This document shows positions 37,429 to 48,341 of a stretch of 64,000 nt of DNA, in pieces. The stretch is from positions 46,584 through 110,583 of the forward strand of contig JAOBWK010000035.1 of NCBI GenBank assembly GCA_025463305.1, given 5' to 3'. The notes beneath the pieces were generated by a model. It was not told the origin of the DNA. It saw nothing but the letters and a program-made list of their open reading frames with translations, and did no database searches. A program made the position numbers and the translations under genes. Source of the stretch: Ilumatobacteraceae bacterium. GTDB taxonomy: Bacteria > Actinomycetota > Acidimicrobiia > Acidimicrobiales > Ilumatobacteraceae. How positions within the stretch are numbered: position 1 is the first letter of the stretch; each line of letters opens with the position of its first letter.

Positions 37429-37814
37429 ATGACACCAGCTCAGACCGTCGACGAGTTCATCCGCCGAGTCGTCTCGTCCGATCTCGACGGGGCGTGCGAA
37501 CTGGTCAGCGACGTCCTCAATACGACAACGTCCCGGTCGGCAAGAACCACGGCCCCGAGGGTCTGCGCACCTTCTTGCAGATGATGATGGGCGGCTTCGA
37601 GCAGGTCGAGTTCGTGATCCTCCGCCAGACCGTCGCCGGCGACATCGTCATGAACGAACGGGTCGATCGCTTCCGCGTCGGTGAGCAGTGGCTCGACCTC
37701 CCGGTCGCCGGCGTGTTCGAGATCGACGAGGCCGGCAAGATCGTGCTCTGGCGCGACTACTTCGACATGGCGATGTTCACCAGCGAGCTGGCCAAGCTCG
37801 CGCCTCCCGCCTGA
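37429..37814 (+). pseudogene. Limonene-epoxide hydrolase/SnoaL-like gene, single-base frameshift
   Basis: Frame one gives MTPAQTVDEFIRRVVSSDLD-GACELVSDVL from ATG 37429. Frame two continues as YDNVPVGKNHGPEGLRTFLQ and ends LPVAGVFEIDEAGKIVLWRD-YF to 37814. Adding one G at about 37518 (CTC-GAA-TAC for CTCAATAC) restores LEYDNVP and a 128-residue protein. YDNVP, NERVDRF and VLWRDYF are the core of the limonene-1,2-epoxide hydrolase family, including its Asp-Arg-Asp residues. As written the product is truncated. Either a recent mutation or a sequence error. Confidence 0.82.
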
Positions 37815-37896
37815 CGACACGTCGAGCCGGGCGAGACGACGGCCGTGACCGGTCATCGCCGACGCGGCGGGCCGTTTTGCCGTAGACCATGACGGC

Positions 37897-39333
37897 ATGA
37901 AGCGCCGTACGAAGATCGTCGCCACCATCGGACCCGCGAGCGAGGCGCCGGAGGTGCTCGAGGCACTCCTGCGCGCCGGGGTCGACGTCGTGCGGCTCAA
38001 CCTCAGCCACGGCCCGCTCGACGAGCACGTGCAGCGGCTGCGCATCGTGCGCGCCGCGGCGATGACGGTCGGGCGGCCGATCGCGGTGCTGGCCGATCTG
38101 CCCGGTCCGAAGATCCGCGCCGGTCGCTTCCCCGAGGGCGGCGTGCGGTTGGAGGCCGGCAGCATCATCAGCCTCTGCCCCGGCACCGACGACAGCCAGG
38201 GCGAGCGCTGCACGGTGGACTACCCGTCGCTGCTGCTCGACGTGCAGGCCGGTGACCGGATCGTCATCGGCGACGGCGGCATCACGCTGCGGGTCACCTC
38301 GCACCACGACGATCGGCTCACGGCGCGCGTCGAGACGGGTGGTCTCGCGCAGGGTCGGCCGGGTGTGCACCTGCCCAGCGAGCGGCTCCGCCTGGAAGCG
38401 CCCACCGACGACGACCTCGTGCTCGCCGCGGCGATGGCGGCGGAGGGTGTCGAGTTCCTCGGGGTCTCGTTCGTGCGGTCCGCGGCCGATCTCGCCAAGG
38501 TGCGCGAGGCGGTCATCCCGCACAAGACCCGCCTGATCGCCAAGATCGAGACCATCCCCGCGATCGCCAACCTCGCCGAGATCATCGCGGTCAGCGACGC
38601 GGTGATGGTGGCCCGCGGCGATCTCGGCATCGAGCTGCCGCTCGAGGACGTGCCGCACCTGCAGAAGAAGATCATCCGCGCGTGCGTCGAGGCCGGCGTA
38701 CCGGTCATCACCGCGACGCAGATGCTGGAGAGCATGATCACCGCGCCCGCGCCGACCCGCGCCGAGGTCAGCGATGTGGCCAACTCCGTGTTCGACGGCA
38801 CCGACGCGGTGATGCTCTCGGCGGAGACTGCGGTCGGGCACGATCCCGTGCTGGTGGTCGAGACGATGGCGCGCATCGCCGAACGGGCGGAGTCCGAGGC
38901 CAACTACGCGCAGTGGGCCAACCGTCTCGGCCGTGTCCAGCGCACGCAGTGGACCGACTCCAGCGACCGGATCACGATGGCCATCACCCATGCGTGCGCG
39001 CAGGCGGCGGCCGATGCCGACGTCGACGCGATCCTGTGCTGCACCCGCTCCGGGCGCACGGTCGATGCGATGGCCCGGTTCCGTCCGGTCGCCCCGCTGA
39101 TCGGGCTCAGCCCCGATCCGGCCACGGTCCGCTCGATGTCGCTCACGTGGGGCGTCACCCCGATCCAGGTCGACACCTACTCGTCGACGGACGAGCTGGT
39201 GTGGTTCGCGATCGAGTCCGCGGTGCGCCAGGGCCTGATCGACACCGGCGACGTCGTCGCCGTGCTGGCCGGCGCACCCGACCGCGCGAGCGGTGCGGCC
39301 ACCGACGTGCTGCGGCTGGTCCGCGTCGAGTGA
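37897..39333 (+). CDS. pyk: Pyruvate kinase
   Basis: 478 residues, full length. Makes pyruvate and ATP from phosphoenolpyruvate. Seen: RRTKIVATIGPAS, the substrate Arg in VDVVRLNLSHG, LADLPGPKIRAG, catalytic Lys in RLIAKIETIPAI, metal site in MVARGDLGIELPLEDV, TATQMLESM and SDVANSVFDGTDAVMLSAET. The C-terminal allosteric domain contains CCTRSGRTVDAMARFRP. It probably has its own promoter (TAGACC 8 nt before ATG). Not obviously linked to neighbours. Confidence 0.97.
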   Translation: MKRRTKIVATIGPASEAPEVLEALLRAGVDVVRLNLSHGPLDEHVQRLRIVRAAAMTVGRPIAVLADLPGPKIRAGRFPEGGVRLEAGSIISLCPGTDDSQGERCTVDYPSLLLDVQAGDRIVIGDGGITLRVTSHHDDRLTARVETGGLAQGRPGVHLPSERLRLEAPTDDDLVLAAAMAAEGVEFLGVSFVRSAADLAKVREAVIPHKTRLIAKIETIPAIANLAEIIAVSDAVMVARGDLGIELPLEDVPHLQKKIIRACVEAGVPVITATQMLESMITAPAPTRAEVSDVANSVFDGTDAVMLSAETAVGHDPVLVVETMARIAERAESEANYAQWANRLGRVQRTQWTDSSDRITMAITHACAQAAADADVDAILCCTRSGRTVDAMARFRPVAPLIGLSPDPATVRSMSLTWGVTPIQVDTYSSTDELVWFAIESAVRQGLIDTGDVVAVLAGAPDRASGAATDVLRLVRVE

Positions 39334-39389
39334 CGTGCCCCGCGCCGGCCATTGCACCAGGCGTTCACAGGGCCGAAACACGGGGCTCC

Positions 39390-39395
39390 TAGGAT
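39390..39395 (+). promoter_or_regulatory. -10 box of ureA (leaderless type)
   Basis: TAGGAT with exactly 6 nt to ATG 39402; no Shine-Dalgarno. Drives the urease operon. Confidence 0.5.
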
Positions 39396-39401
39396 CGCCG
39401 C

Positions 39402-39704
39402 ATGCAGCTGTCCCCGCACGAACAGGAGCGGCTGCTGGTCCACGTCGCGGCGCAGGTCGCGCTGGCGCGGCAGGCCCGCGGGCTCCAGCTGAACTACCCG
39501 GAGGCGGTCGCGATCCTCACCTCGTGGGTGTACGAGGCGGCGCGTGACGGACGCACCGTCGTCGATCTGATGGACGCCGGCACGCGCGTGCTCACCCGGG
39601 CCGACGTGATGGACGGCATCCCCGAACTGGTCGACGAGGTGCAGATCGAGGCGACCTTCCCCGACGGCACGAAGCTGGTCACCCTGCACCAGCCCATCCG
39701 ATGA
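39402..39704 (+). CDS. ureA: Urease gamma subunit
   Basis: 100 residues, the normal length. Structural subunit of urease, which hydrolyses urea to ammonia and carbamate. Begins [20 protein letters not shown] and contains [21 protein letters not shown] and [19 protein letters not shown], all family landmarks. First gene of ureABCFGD, read from a leaderless-type promoter. Confidence 0.97.
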   Translation: MQLSPHEQERLLVHVAAQVALARQARGLQLNYPEAVAILTSWVYEAARDGRTVVDLMDAGTRVLTRADVMDGIPELVDEVQIEATFPDGTKLVTLHQPIR

Positions 39705-39743
39705 GTTGCGGCCGATGAGCCCCGTGTCGAAGCGTTGCGTCCG

Positions 39744-40082
39744 ATGATCCCGGGCGAGATCAGCGGACCCGAGGGCACGCTCGTGCTCAACGCCGGCGCG
39801 ATCGCGGTGGAGATCACCGTGATGAACGCCGCTGACCGGCCGATCCAGGTCGGCTCGCACTACCACTTCGCCGAGTCCAACCCGGGACTGCAGTTCGACC
39901 GCGGTGCGGCATACGGCCGGCGGCTCGACATCCCCGCCGGCACCTCGGTGCGCTTCGAACCCGGCATCGGGCGCACGGTGGCGCTGATCCCGCTGGGTGG
40001 GGCGCGCATCGTCGCCGGGCTGCGCAACCAGGTCGCCGGACCCTTGGACCGACCAGCATCCGCCGAATCGGGAGCGAGCTGA
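39744..40082 (+). CDS. ureB: Urease beta subunit
   Basis: 112 residues from ATG 39744 (TTG 39735 would add three). Contains the typical opening [21 protein letters not shown] and [20 protein letters not shown]. It assembles with UreA and UreC. Its TGA overlaps the ureC ATG by 1 bp (TGATG), so translation is coupled. Confidence 0.96.
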   Translation: MIPGEISGPEGTLVLNAGAIAVEITVMNAADRPIQVGSHYHFAESNPGLQFDRGAAYGRRLDIPAGTSVRFEPGIGRTVALIPLGGARIVAGLRNQVAGPLDRPASAESGAS

Positions 40083-41806
40083 TGGTCGAGATCGATCGCG
40101 CCCGCTACCGCCGTCTGTACGGCCCCACCGCCGGCGACCGGGTGCGCCTCGCCGACACCAACCTCGTGATCGAGGTCGAGCGCGACTTGTGCTTCGGCGG
40201 TGAGGAGGCCGTGTTCGGCGGCGGCAAGGTGATCCGCGAGTCGATGGGCCAGTCGACGCGCACGCGCGCCGGCACCGCGACCGAGCCGGGCACGCCCGAC
40301 CTCGTGATCACCGGCGTGGTGATCCTCGACCACTGGGGCATCATCAAGGCCGACATCGGCGTGCGCGACGGCCGCATCGTCGGCATCGGCAAGGCCGGCA
40401 ACCCGGACACGATGGACGGCGTGGACCCGGCGCTCGTCATCGGGCCGTCGACCGAGATCATGTCCGGCAACGGCAAGATCATCACCGCCGGCGCGATCGA
40501 CTGCCACGTGCACCTGATCTGCCCGGAGATCCTCACCGAGGCGCTCGCCTCCGGCATCACCACCGTCGTCGGCGGTGGCACCGGCCCGGCCGACGGTACG
40601 AAGGCCACCACCGTCACCTCCGGTTCGTGGTACCTGGAGCGGATGCACCGCGCCCTCGACGGCTGGCCGATCAACTTCTTGCTCCTCGGCAAGGGCAACA
40701 CGGTGTCGCAGGAGGGGATGTGGGAGCAGTTGCGCGGCGGCGCCGGCGGCTTCAAGCTGCACGAGGACTGGGGCACCACGCCGGCGGTCATCGACGCCTG
40801 CCTCACCGTCGCCGATCAGTCGGGCGTGCAGGTGGCCATCCACACCGACACGTTGAACGAAGCCGGCTTCGTCGAATCGACGATGGCGGCGATCGCCGGA
40901 CGGGCGATCCACACGTACCACACCGAGGGCGCGGGTGGCGGCCACGCGCCCGACATCATCACCGTCGCGTCGTTCGCCAACGTGCTCCCGTCGTCGACCA
41001 ACCCGACCCGTCCGCACACCGTCAACACGCTCGCCGAGCACCTCGACATGCTGATGGTCTGCCACCACCTCAACGCCTCGGTGCCGGAGGACCTCGCCTT
41101 CGCCGAGAGCCGCATCCGTCCGTCGACGATCGCGGCCGAGGACGTGCTCCACGACATGGGTGCGATCTCGATCATCGGCAGCGATGCCCAGGCGATGGGC
41201 CGCGTCGGCGAGGTGATCATGCGCACCTGGCAGACCGCGCACGTGATGAAGGCCCGACGCGGCGCGCTCGAGGGCGACGGCGAGGCCGACAACCTGCGCG
41301 CTCGCCGTTACGTCGCCAAGTACACGATCTGCCCTGCCGTGACGCACGGGCTGCAGGCCGAGGTCGGCTCGATCGAGATCGGCAAGCTCGCCGACCTCGT
41401 GCTCTGGGACCCGCGGTTCTTCGGCGTCCGTGCCCACGCCGTGATCAAGGGCGGGATGATCGCGTTCGCCCAGATGGGCGATGCGAACGCGTCGATACCC
41501 ACCCCCCAGCCGGTGTTCCCGCGACCGATGTTCGGCGCGAGTCCCCGGGTGGCGGCGATGTCGAGCGTGTCGTTCGTGTCGCAGACCGCGCTCGACGACG
41601 GCCTCGCCGAGCGGCTCGGGCTCGTCCGCGAGCTCGTTGCGGTGTCGAGCACGCGATCGCTGACCAAGGCCGACCTGCCGCAGAACGACGCACTGCCGCA
41701 CATCACCGTCGACGCCGACTCCTTCACCGTGCGCATCGACGGCGACGTCATCGACGAGCAACCCGCCACCGAGCTGCCGCTCGCCCAGCGCTACTTCCTG
41801 TTCTGA
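40082..41806 (+). CDS. ureC: Urease alpha (catalytic) subunit
   Basis: 574 residues. Holds the dinickel centre: HVH in [12 protein letters not shown], carbamylated Lys in [13 protein letters not shown], the active-site flap with MVCHHLN, and the metal Asp in [10 protein letters not shown]. All are intact, so the enzyme should be active once nickel is loaded by UreDFG. Not fused to UreA/B. Confidence 0.98.
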   Translation: MVEIDRARYRRLYGPTAGDRVRLADTNLVIEVERDLCFGGEEAVFGGGKVIRESMGQSTRTRAGTATEPGTPDLVITGVVILDHWGIIKADIGVRDGRIVGIGKAGNPDTMDGVDPALVIGPSTEIMSGNGKIITAGAIDCHVHLICPEILTEALASGITTVVGGGTGPADGTKATTVTSGSWYLERMHRALDGWPINFLLLGKGNTVSQEGMWEQLRGGAGGFKLHEDWGTTPAVIDACLTVADQSGVQVAIHTDTLNEAGFVESTMAAIAGRAIHTYHTEGAGGGHAPDIITVASFANVLPSSTNPTRPHTVNTLAEHLDMLMVCHHLNASVPEDLAFAESRIRPSTIAAEDVLHDMGAISIIGSDAQAMGRVGEVIMRTWQTAHVMKARRGALEGDGEADNLRARRYVAKYTICPAVTHGLQAEVGSIEIGKLADLVLWDPRFFGVRAHAVIKGGMIAFAQMGDANASIPTPQPVFPRPMFGASPRVAAMSSVSFVSQTALDDGLAERLGLVRELVAVSSTRSLTKADLPQNDALPHITVDADSFTVRIDGDVIDEQPATELPLAQRYFLF

Positions 41807-41810
41807 GCCG

Positions 41811-42494
41811 ATGATGCCGAACGCCGCCCTGCTCCTGCTCGCCGATGGTCGCTTTCCGTCCGGTGGCCACGCCCACTCCGGTGGCGCTGAACCGTCGGTC
41901 GGCGTCGGCGACATCACCGACCTGGCCACGCTGCGCGAGTTCGTCGTCGGCCGGCTGGCGACATCCGGTCTGGTCGATGCGGCGTTCACCGCTGCGGTGT
42001 GCGCGCGGTGTCGTGGTGCCGGCGACATCGAGTGGCGAGCGTTCGAGGCCGAGTACCTCGCCCGCACCGGCTCGCCACGGCTGCGTGCCGCGAGCCGCAC
42101 GCTCGGGCGCCAGCTGCTGCGCGGCGGACGTCGTGCGTTCGCGTCGTCGCGCTACGACGAAGCCATCGCCGCGCTCGGCGGGTCGATCCCGCAGCCGATC
42201 GTGATGGGCATCGTCGCCGCGGCCGCGGGCTGCACCCCGGACGAGGCCGCGCTCTGCGAGCTCCACCACCTCGTCGGCTCGCTCAGCACCGCCGCCGTGC
42301 GACTGCTCGGCCTCGATCCGTTCGAGATCGCCGCGTTCGCTGCACGCCTCGCCCCGGAGCTGGAGCGCTTCGCGGCCGATGCCGCGGCCACCAGCCACCT
42401 CGACCCCGCCGACCTGCCGGCCGAGGTCGCGCTCCTCAACGACGTGCTCGCCGAGCACCACGGAACCTGGGAGGTGAGGCTCTTTGCCTCCTGA
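41811..42494 (+). CDS. ureF: Urease accessory protein UreF
   Basis: 227 residues. With UreD it gates nickel delivery from UreG to apo-urease. Features: [19 protein letters not shown] at the N-terminus and an all-helical body, with the tail [20 protein letters not shown]. The start is ATG 41811 (or 41814), 4 bp after ureC. It overlaps ureG by 11 bp. Confidence 0.93.
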   Translation: MMPNAALLLLADGRFPSGGHAHSGGAEPSVGVGDITDLATLREFVVGRLATSGLVDAAFTAAVCARCRGAGDIEWRAFEAEYLARTGSPRLRAASRTLGRQLLRGGRRAFASSRYDEAIAALGGSIPQPIVMGIVAAAAGCTPDEAALCELHHLVGSLSTAAVRLLGLDPFEIAAFAARLAPELERFAADAAATSHLDPADLPAEVALLNDVLAEHHGTWEVRLFAS

Positions 42495-43206
42495 TCACTC
42501 GCCCAACACGACCGCGCTCGGCGGCCACACCCATTCGCACGATCACGACCACATGCATGACGAGACGCCGGCGGATCCGCACGGCCGGCCACTGCGGATC
42601 GGCATCGGTGGCCCCGTCGGCAGCGGCAAGACGGCGCTCGTCGCCGCGCTCTGCCGGCTCCTCGCCGAGCGGGTGTCGATGGTGGTCGTCACCAACGACA
42701 TCTTCACCACCGAAGATGCCGAGGCGCTGCGCCGGATGGCGGTGCTGTCCGACGACCGCATCGTGCCCGTCGAGACCGGGGCATGTCCGCACACCGCGAT
42801 CCGCGACGACATCTCCGCCAACCTCGACGCGCTCGAGCAGCTCGAGGCATCGCATTCCGACGTGGAGCTGAGCCTGCTCGAGAGCGGCGGCGACAACCTC
42901 ACCGCGATCTTCTCCCGTGCGCTCGTCGATGAGCAGATCTTCGTCATCGACGTCGCGGGCGGCGACAAGGTGCCGCGCAAGGGCGGCCCTGGCGTCACCA
43001 CCGCCGACCTCCTCGTGATCAACAAGACCGACCTCGCCCCGCTCGTCCACGCCGACCTCGGGGTGATGGACCGCGATGCCAGGGCCCGCCGTGGCGACCT
43101 GCCGATCGCGTTCACCTCCCTGGTCGACCCGGAGGGTGCCCGCGCCGTCGCCGACTGGGTCCTCGGCTGCCTCGACGCCTGGCACGTCCGCCAGCACCAG
43201 CACTGA
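42484..43206 (+). CDS. ureG: Urease accessory GTPase UreG
   Basis: 240 residues if TTG 42484 is the start. A His-rich leader ([15 protein letters not shown]) precedes the GTPase: P-loop [17 protein letters not shown], nickel-binding CPH in [25 protein letters not shown] and NKTDLAPL. It couples GTP hydrolysis to nickel delivery. No ureE lies in the operon, so the His-rich leader may serve as the nickel buffer. The start inside ureF (11-bp overlap) includes the His stretch and is preferred over ATG near 42553. Confidence 0.94.
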   Translation: MPPDHSPNTTALGGHTHSHDHDHMHDETPADPHGRPLRIGIGGPVGSGKTALVAALCRLLAERVSMVVVTNDIFTTEDAEALRRMAVLSDDRIVPVETGACPHTAIRDDISANLDALEQLEASHSDVELSLLESGGDNLTAIFSRALVDEQIFVIDVAGGDKVPRKGGPGVTTADLLVINKTDLAPLVHADLGVMDRDARARRGDLPIAFTSLVDPEGARAVADWVLGCLDAWHVRQHQH

Positions 43207-43223
43207 CGGATCGCCGACGCCTC

Positions 43224-43991
43224 GTGGATGCCACCGCTCGCCTCGTCGTCGCCCGTGACGCGCGCGGCCGAACGGTGCCCACGCACCTGCGCGCCGAGGC
43301 GCCGCTGCTGATCCGCGTCACCGACGAGGACCGCGGCGCCGGCCTGCGGGTCCACCTCGTCGGCGGTGCGGCCGGCCCACTCGCGGGTGACCGCCTGCAG
43401 CTCTCGGTCGATGTCGGTGATCACGCCGATCTCACGGTGCGTTCCGTGGCGGCCTCGCTCGCCCAGCCCGGACGTTCCGGCGCGGCGGGATCGACAGCGT
43501 CGGTGACGGCAACGGTGGCCGCGGACGGTGCGCTCGATTGGTGGCCGGAACCGATCGTGTCGGTGGTCGGCAGCGACCACACCCAGACGACGACGGTCAC
43601 CGTGGCCGCCGGTTCCGGCGATGTCCGCTGGGTCGACGAGATCGTGCTCGGCCGCCACGATCAGCGATCGGGCCGCCTGACGGTTCACCAGCGCTTCGTC
43701 GTCGCCGGCGTTCCCGTCCTGCGCCACACGATGACCATCGACCCCTCGACCGCCGGCATCGGCCGCATCGGCCGGCACCGCGTCGTGGTGACAGGGGTCA
43801 TGGTCGGCGGTGATGCGACCCTCGTGGACGCCGCCTCGATGTCCACGGTCGGCTCCGGCGTTCGCGCCGCGCGGTACTCGATCGCCCCAGCGTGCACGGC
43901 ATGGATCGCGCTCGCCGACGACCTCGACCTCGCCCGTGCGGCACTCGGTGAGCTCGGTCTGCGGCGTGACCGGACGGCGGTGGCGGTGTGA
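43224..43991 (+). CDS. ureD: Urease accessory protein UreD
   Basis: 255 residues from GTG 43224. UreD (UreH) is the scaffold through which nickel passes to UreC. Shows the weakly conserved beta-rich family pattern: AEAPLLIRVT, GGAAGPLAGDRLQLSVDVGD and the central WVDEIVLGRHDQRSG. Last gene of the urease operon; its end is followed at once by the palindromic promoter of the ABC importer. Confidence 0.88.
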   Translation: MDATARLVVARDARGRTVPTHLRAEAPLLIRVTDEDRGAGLRVHLVGGAAGPLAGDRLQLSVDVGDHADLTVRSVAASLAQPGRSGAAGSTASVTATVAADGALDWWPEPIVSVVGSDHTQTTTVTVAAGSGDVRWVDEIVLGRHDQRSGRLTVHQRFVVAGVPVLRHTMTIDPSTAGIGRIGRHRVVVTGVMVGGDATLVDAASMSTVGSGVRAARYSIAPACTAWIALADDLDLARAALGELGLRRDRTAVAV

Positions 43992-44010
43992 GTTTTAAAT
44001 TGACACTCAC
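43988..44010. promoter_or_regulatory. Inverted repeat GTGAGT-N11-ACTCAC over the -35 region
   Basis: Perfect 6-bp arms around an A/T-rich centre, an unusual composition here. It overlaps the last ureD codons and the TTGACA -35 box. Likely operator. Confidence 0.5.
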
Positions 44011-44029
44011 AGACCCGCTGGGTGAGAAT
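44000..44029 (+). promoter_or_regulatory. Sigma-70-type promoter of the ABC importer operon
   Basis: Perfect -35 TTGACA (44000-44005), 18-bp spacer, -10 GAGAAT (44024-44029). One of few promoters here with a consensus -35. Confidence 0.6.
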
Positions 44030-44043
44030 GGTTCGATAGAACC
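44030..44043. promoter_or_regulatory. Palindrome GGTTC-GATA-GAACC at the transcription start
   Basis: Perfect 5-bp arms, located where transcription should begin (about 44036). A repressor site is the simplest reading. Confidence 0.5.
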
Positions 44044-44069
44044 GAACGATCGAGCCCGTTGGGGAAGGG

Positions 44070-44920
<851 letters not shown>

Positions 44921-44924
<4 letters not shown>

Positions 44925-45784
44925 GCGTGCCCATCAGTCGGGTCGACGTGTTCAACCCGGGTACCAAGGCCACCGCCGGCGACCTGCTGGCTGCCGAGCG
45001 CCAGTCGGGTCGCACCCGCTTCGCCAAGACGATGCGCTTCCTGGCGCCGCTCATCGGCCTCGCCGTCTTCTTCCTCGTCTGGCAGTTCGGTGTCGCGATC
45101 TTCGACATCAAGAAGTTCGTGCTGCCGCGGCCGTCGGACATCCTCTCCACCCTGAACGGCAACAAATCGTTCTACGTGCGCAACGCCCGGACCACCGTGT
45201 GGGAGGCGTTCCTCGGCGCGTTCATCGCGTTCGTCATCGCCATGATCGTCGCCACCTTCATGGCCCACTCTCGGTTCATCGAGCGCGCCGTCACGCCGCT
45301 CGCGCTCCTCGTGCAGGTCACCCCGATCGTCGCCTACGCACCCGCCATCGTCGTCTGGCAGGGCTTCGGGCTCCACTCCATCGTCGTGGTCACGTCGTTG
45401 GTGTGCTTCGTGCCGTTCCTGGTCAACGGTGTCACAGGCCTGCGCTCCGTCGATCCGAACCTGATCGAGCTCGCTCGCTCCGTCGACGCCAGCCGGCGCG
45501 AGGTGTTCTTCCGCCTCCGCCTCCCGTCTGCGCTGCCGAACCTGTTCTCCGCGGCGCGCATCGCCGTCGGTCTCGCGCTGATCGGCGCGGTGCTGGGCGA
45601 GTTCTACGCCGGCAGCACCCGCGGTCTCGGCTACGCGATCAAGGTCGCCCAGAACCGCTCGACGCTGCGCGGGCAGCTGTGGGGCTGCATCTACGTCCTC
45701 GGCTTCATCGGCGCCGCGGCCACGCTCATCGTCAACTCCGTCGAGCGTTTTGCGCTCCGCTGGCACAGCAGCCAGCGCACCTGA
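44921..45784 (+). CDS. ABC importer permease
   Basis: 287 residues with six membrane segments and the BPD_transp_1 EAA loop (ELARSVDASRREVFFRLRLP) that docks on the ATPase. The periplasmic motif KFVLPRPSDIL is typical of nitrate/sulfonate/pyrimidine permeases. It overlaps the ATPase gene by 4 bp. The substrate is set by the binding protein encoded next. Confidence 0.92.
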
Positions 45785-45828
45785 TCTCCCGAATACCCCA
45801 CCCCCACCAGCAATCCAGAAGGAGCAAC

Positions 45829-47157
45829 ATGATCAGCGTGAACAAGCGGGTCAAGACGAGCGCGATCCTCGTCAGCCTTGCCATCGCCGCAACGGCGTGC
45901 AGCAGCGACAGCAAGTCGACGGCGACGACGACGGCGGTCACCAGTGCACCGGCGAGCAGCACCGTCGACACCACGGCCAGCAGTGAGACGACGCCCACCA
46001 GCGGCAGCACTGCGACGAGCGGCAGCACCGCGACGAGCGGCACCACCGCGACGAGCGACACCACCGCCACCAGTGAGACGACGGCGACGAGCGACACCAC
46101 GGCGACCAGCACCGCCACCAGCACCGGTGGCAGCACTGCCGACGGCGTCACGACGGCGGGCATCTCCGATGCAGAGTGCACTGCGAACAAGGCGGCCGGG
46201 AAGATCACGTACAGCAGCAGCTTCGACTTCTCGGCGTCGGCGTCGATCGTCGATGTCGTGGTCGCCAAGGCGAAGGGCTACTTCGACAAGATGTGCCTCG
46301 ACGTCACGCTGGTGCCGGGCTTCTCCACCACCAACTACCCGCTGGTGGCCGCCGGCACGGCGCAGTTCTCATCGGCCGGCAACTACAGCGAGATCCTCAA
46401 CAACACCGGTGACGGCGCCGACTTCGTGGCCCTCGTCGACTACGGCAAGGCTCCGATCGAGGAGCTGCTCACCCCGGCGACCGGGGCGACCACGCTGGCC
46501 GACCTGAAGGGCAAGACCATCGGTGTGAAGGGCGACATCCCGCCGTCGATCGTGGCGATGCTCGCCAAGGCCGGCCTGAAGCGCGGCACCGACTACAAGG
46601 AGCTCCTGCTCGACGGCTTCGATCCGGTGGCCCAGCTCGCCAGCGGCATCGATGCGCTGCCGGTGTACAAGTCGAACGAGCCGAACCAGCTCGACACCGC
46701 TGGCGTGAAGTACAACGCCTTCGATCCGGTGACGGATGACATCCCGGGGAGCTTCGGCCTCCTCTACACGTCGAAGTCCTACGCCGCCGCCAACCCGACC
46801 GTGGTCACCGACTTCACCCGCGCCGCGTTGCGCGGCATGGAGGACGCCATCGCGGATCCCGACGCCGCTGTCGCCGCATCACTGGCCGCCCTCGACGCCG
46901 ACGGCAACCAGAACTACCTCACGAAGGCTGGTGAGACGTTCCGCTGGAACGCCGAGATCAAGGTGATCAAGGCCAGCACGCCGTCCGGCGAGCCGATCGG
47001 GCTCATCGATCCGAAGGTGTTCGCCGACGAGTACGCGGCGTATGTCGCCGCCGGCGTGTGGCCCAACGGCGCACCGAAGGACGGAAACGACTACGACGAG
47101 GCCGTCGCCAAGTCGGTGTACGACTCGAGCGGCAAGGTGATCTGGCCGGCCAGCTGA
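45829..47157 (+). CDS. NMT1-family substrate-binding lipoprotein
   Basis: 442 residues with a lipobox ending ATAC-SSD, a Thr/Ser-rich linker of about 85 residues (seven 6-residue repeats) and an NMT1/THI5-like fold: VVVAKAKGYFDKMCLDVTLV, AAGTAQFSSAGNYSEIL, KGKTIGVKGDIPPSI. Binding proteins of this fold take pyrimidines, riboflavin precursors, sulfonates or other small organics. A good Shine-Dalgarno (AGAAGGAG) precedes ATG. No thiamine genes are near, so a catabolic substrate for the downstream genes is more likely than vitamin salvage (inference). Confidence 0.9.
   Translation: MISVNKRVKTSAILVSLAIAATACSSDSKSTATTTAVTSAPASSTVDTTASSETTPTSGSTATSGSTATSGTTATSDTTATSETTATSDTTATSTATSTGGSTADGVTTAGISDAECTANKAAGKITYSSSFDFSASASIVDVVVAKAKGYFDKMCLDVTLVPGFSTTNYPLVAAGTAQFSSAGNYSEILNNTGDGADFVALVDYGKAPIEELLTPATGATTLADLKGKTIGVKGDIPPSIVAMLAKAGLKRGTDYKELLLDGFDPVAQLASGIDALPVYKSNEPNQLDTAGVKYNAFDPVTDDIPGSFGLLYTSKSYAAANPTVVTDFTRAALRGMEDAIADPDAAVAASLAALDADGNQNYLTKAGETFRWNAEIKVIKASTPSGEPIGLIDPKVFADEYAAYVAAGVWPNGAPKDGNDYDEAVAKSVYDSSGKVIWPAS
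45982..46107 (+). repeat. 18-bp tandem repeats (S-x-x-T-x-T linker)
   Basis: Seven in-frame 18-bp units encode SETTPT, SGSTAT (twice), SGTTAT, SDTTAT, SETTAT and SDTTAT. They form the flexible linker between the lipid anchor and the binding domain; copy number may vary between strains. Confidence 0.8.
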
Positions 47158-47182
47158 GCCGACCAGTCGATCCACCTCGAAC

Positions 47183-48217
47183 ATGAAGGCATACGTCCAG
47201 CACGGTTTCGGGGGCGACCTCGCCCTCGAAACCGTGCCCGACCCGTCGCCCGCAGCAGGCGAGCTGGTGGTGCAGGTCCACGCCTGCGCGCTCAACCGGC
47301 TCGACCTGCTGCAGCAGGCGGCACCCCTGGTGCGCGGATTCGCGCTGCCCCACATCGCCGGCATGGACGTGGCCGGCGTGGTGGTGGCCCGCACCGCCGA
47401 TCTGCCCGACGATGTCGGTCCCCCCATCGGTGCCCGCGTGCTGATCGATCCGGTCAGCACGTGCGGCGTCTGCGTGCGCTGCCGATCCGGCCAGGCCCCG
47501 TACTGCGAGGACCTGCGCACGGTCGGCTCCACCCGACCCGGCGGCTACGCCGAGCTCGTGGCCGCACCCGCCGACCGCACGTTCGCGCTGCCGGACACGA
47601 TGTCGTTCGTCGACGCCGCCACCCTGCCCGTCGCGGCGATGACGGCCTTCCACGCGCTCGAGGCCGGCCAACACGTGCCGGGCGAGGTCGTGCTCGTCAA
47701 CGGCGCCGCGTCCGGCGTGTCGTGCGCGCTGCTGACGCTCCTCCTCGCCGACGGATCCACGGTGATCACCACCACCGGCGGGCCCGACAAGGTGGCCCGC
47801 GCCGAGGCCGCCGGCTACCACCACGCGATCGACTACCGCAGCGAGGACGTGGCCGCCGCGGTGGCGGCGATCACCGGCGGACGTGGCGTCGACCTCGTGG
47901 TCGACCACGTCGGCCCGGCGTTGTTCCGCGAGTCCATCGCCTCGCTCGCGATCGGCGGGCGGATGGTGTTCTGCGGCACCACCACCGGCACCGAGGCCAC
48001 GCTCTCGCTCACCGACGTCTACCACTGGGGTCGCTCGCTGATCGGCGCCGGTGGCTACGAAGCCGCCGACTTCCCGCTGATGCTCGACGCGATGGCGCGA
48101 GCGGGACGCCCGCCCGTCATCGACAGCGTCTGGTCGTTCGACCAGGTCCCGGCCGCCCTCCAGGCGATGCGCGGCGGCGCCTTCTTCGGCAAGATCGTCG
48201 TCGACGTCGCCGGCTGA
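47183..48217 (+). CDS. Zinc-type medium-chain dehydrogenase/reductase
   Basis: 344 residues. A GroES-like half followed by a Rossmann half. The structural zinc site is present as four Cys in CGVCVRCRSGQAPYC; the cofactor loop is NGAASGVSCALL with VTTTGGPDK-like TTTGGPDKVARAEAAG. NADP(H)-dependent oxidation of an alcohol or reduction of a quinone/enone is expected; substrate unknown. It begins 25 bp after the binding-protein stop, so it may belong to the importer operon. Confidence 0.88.
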   Translation: MKAYVQHGFGGDLALETVPDPSPAAGELVVQVHACALNRLDLLQQAAPLVRGFALPHIAGMDVAGVVVARTADLPDDVGPPIGARVLIDPVSTCGVCVRCRSGQAPYCEDLRTVGSTRPGGYAELVAAPADRTFALPDTMSFVDAATLPVAAMTAFHALEAGQHVPGEVVLVNGAASGVSCALLTLLLADGSTVITTTGGPDKVARAEAAGYHHAIDYRSEDVAAAVAAITGGRGVDLVVDHVGPALFRESIASLAIGGRMVFCGTTTGTEATLSLTDVYHWGRSLIGAGGYEAADFPLMLDAMARAGRPPVIDSVWSFDQVPAALQAMRGGAFFGKIVVDVAG

Positions 48218-48341
48218 CGCTTGCCCTGAACGGCGGAACCCCTGCCATGAAGGGGCGATGCTCGCTCCTGTCATGGCTGCGACGGCCAGCCTCACCCGCG
48301 CAAATCGCGCACGGGTGCGCGAGTTGGGCGACCTGCCCGCA

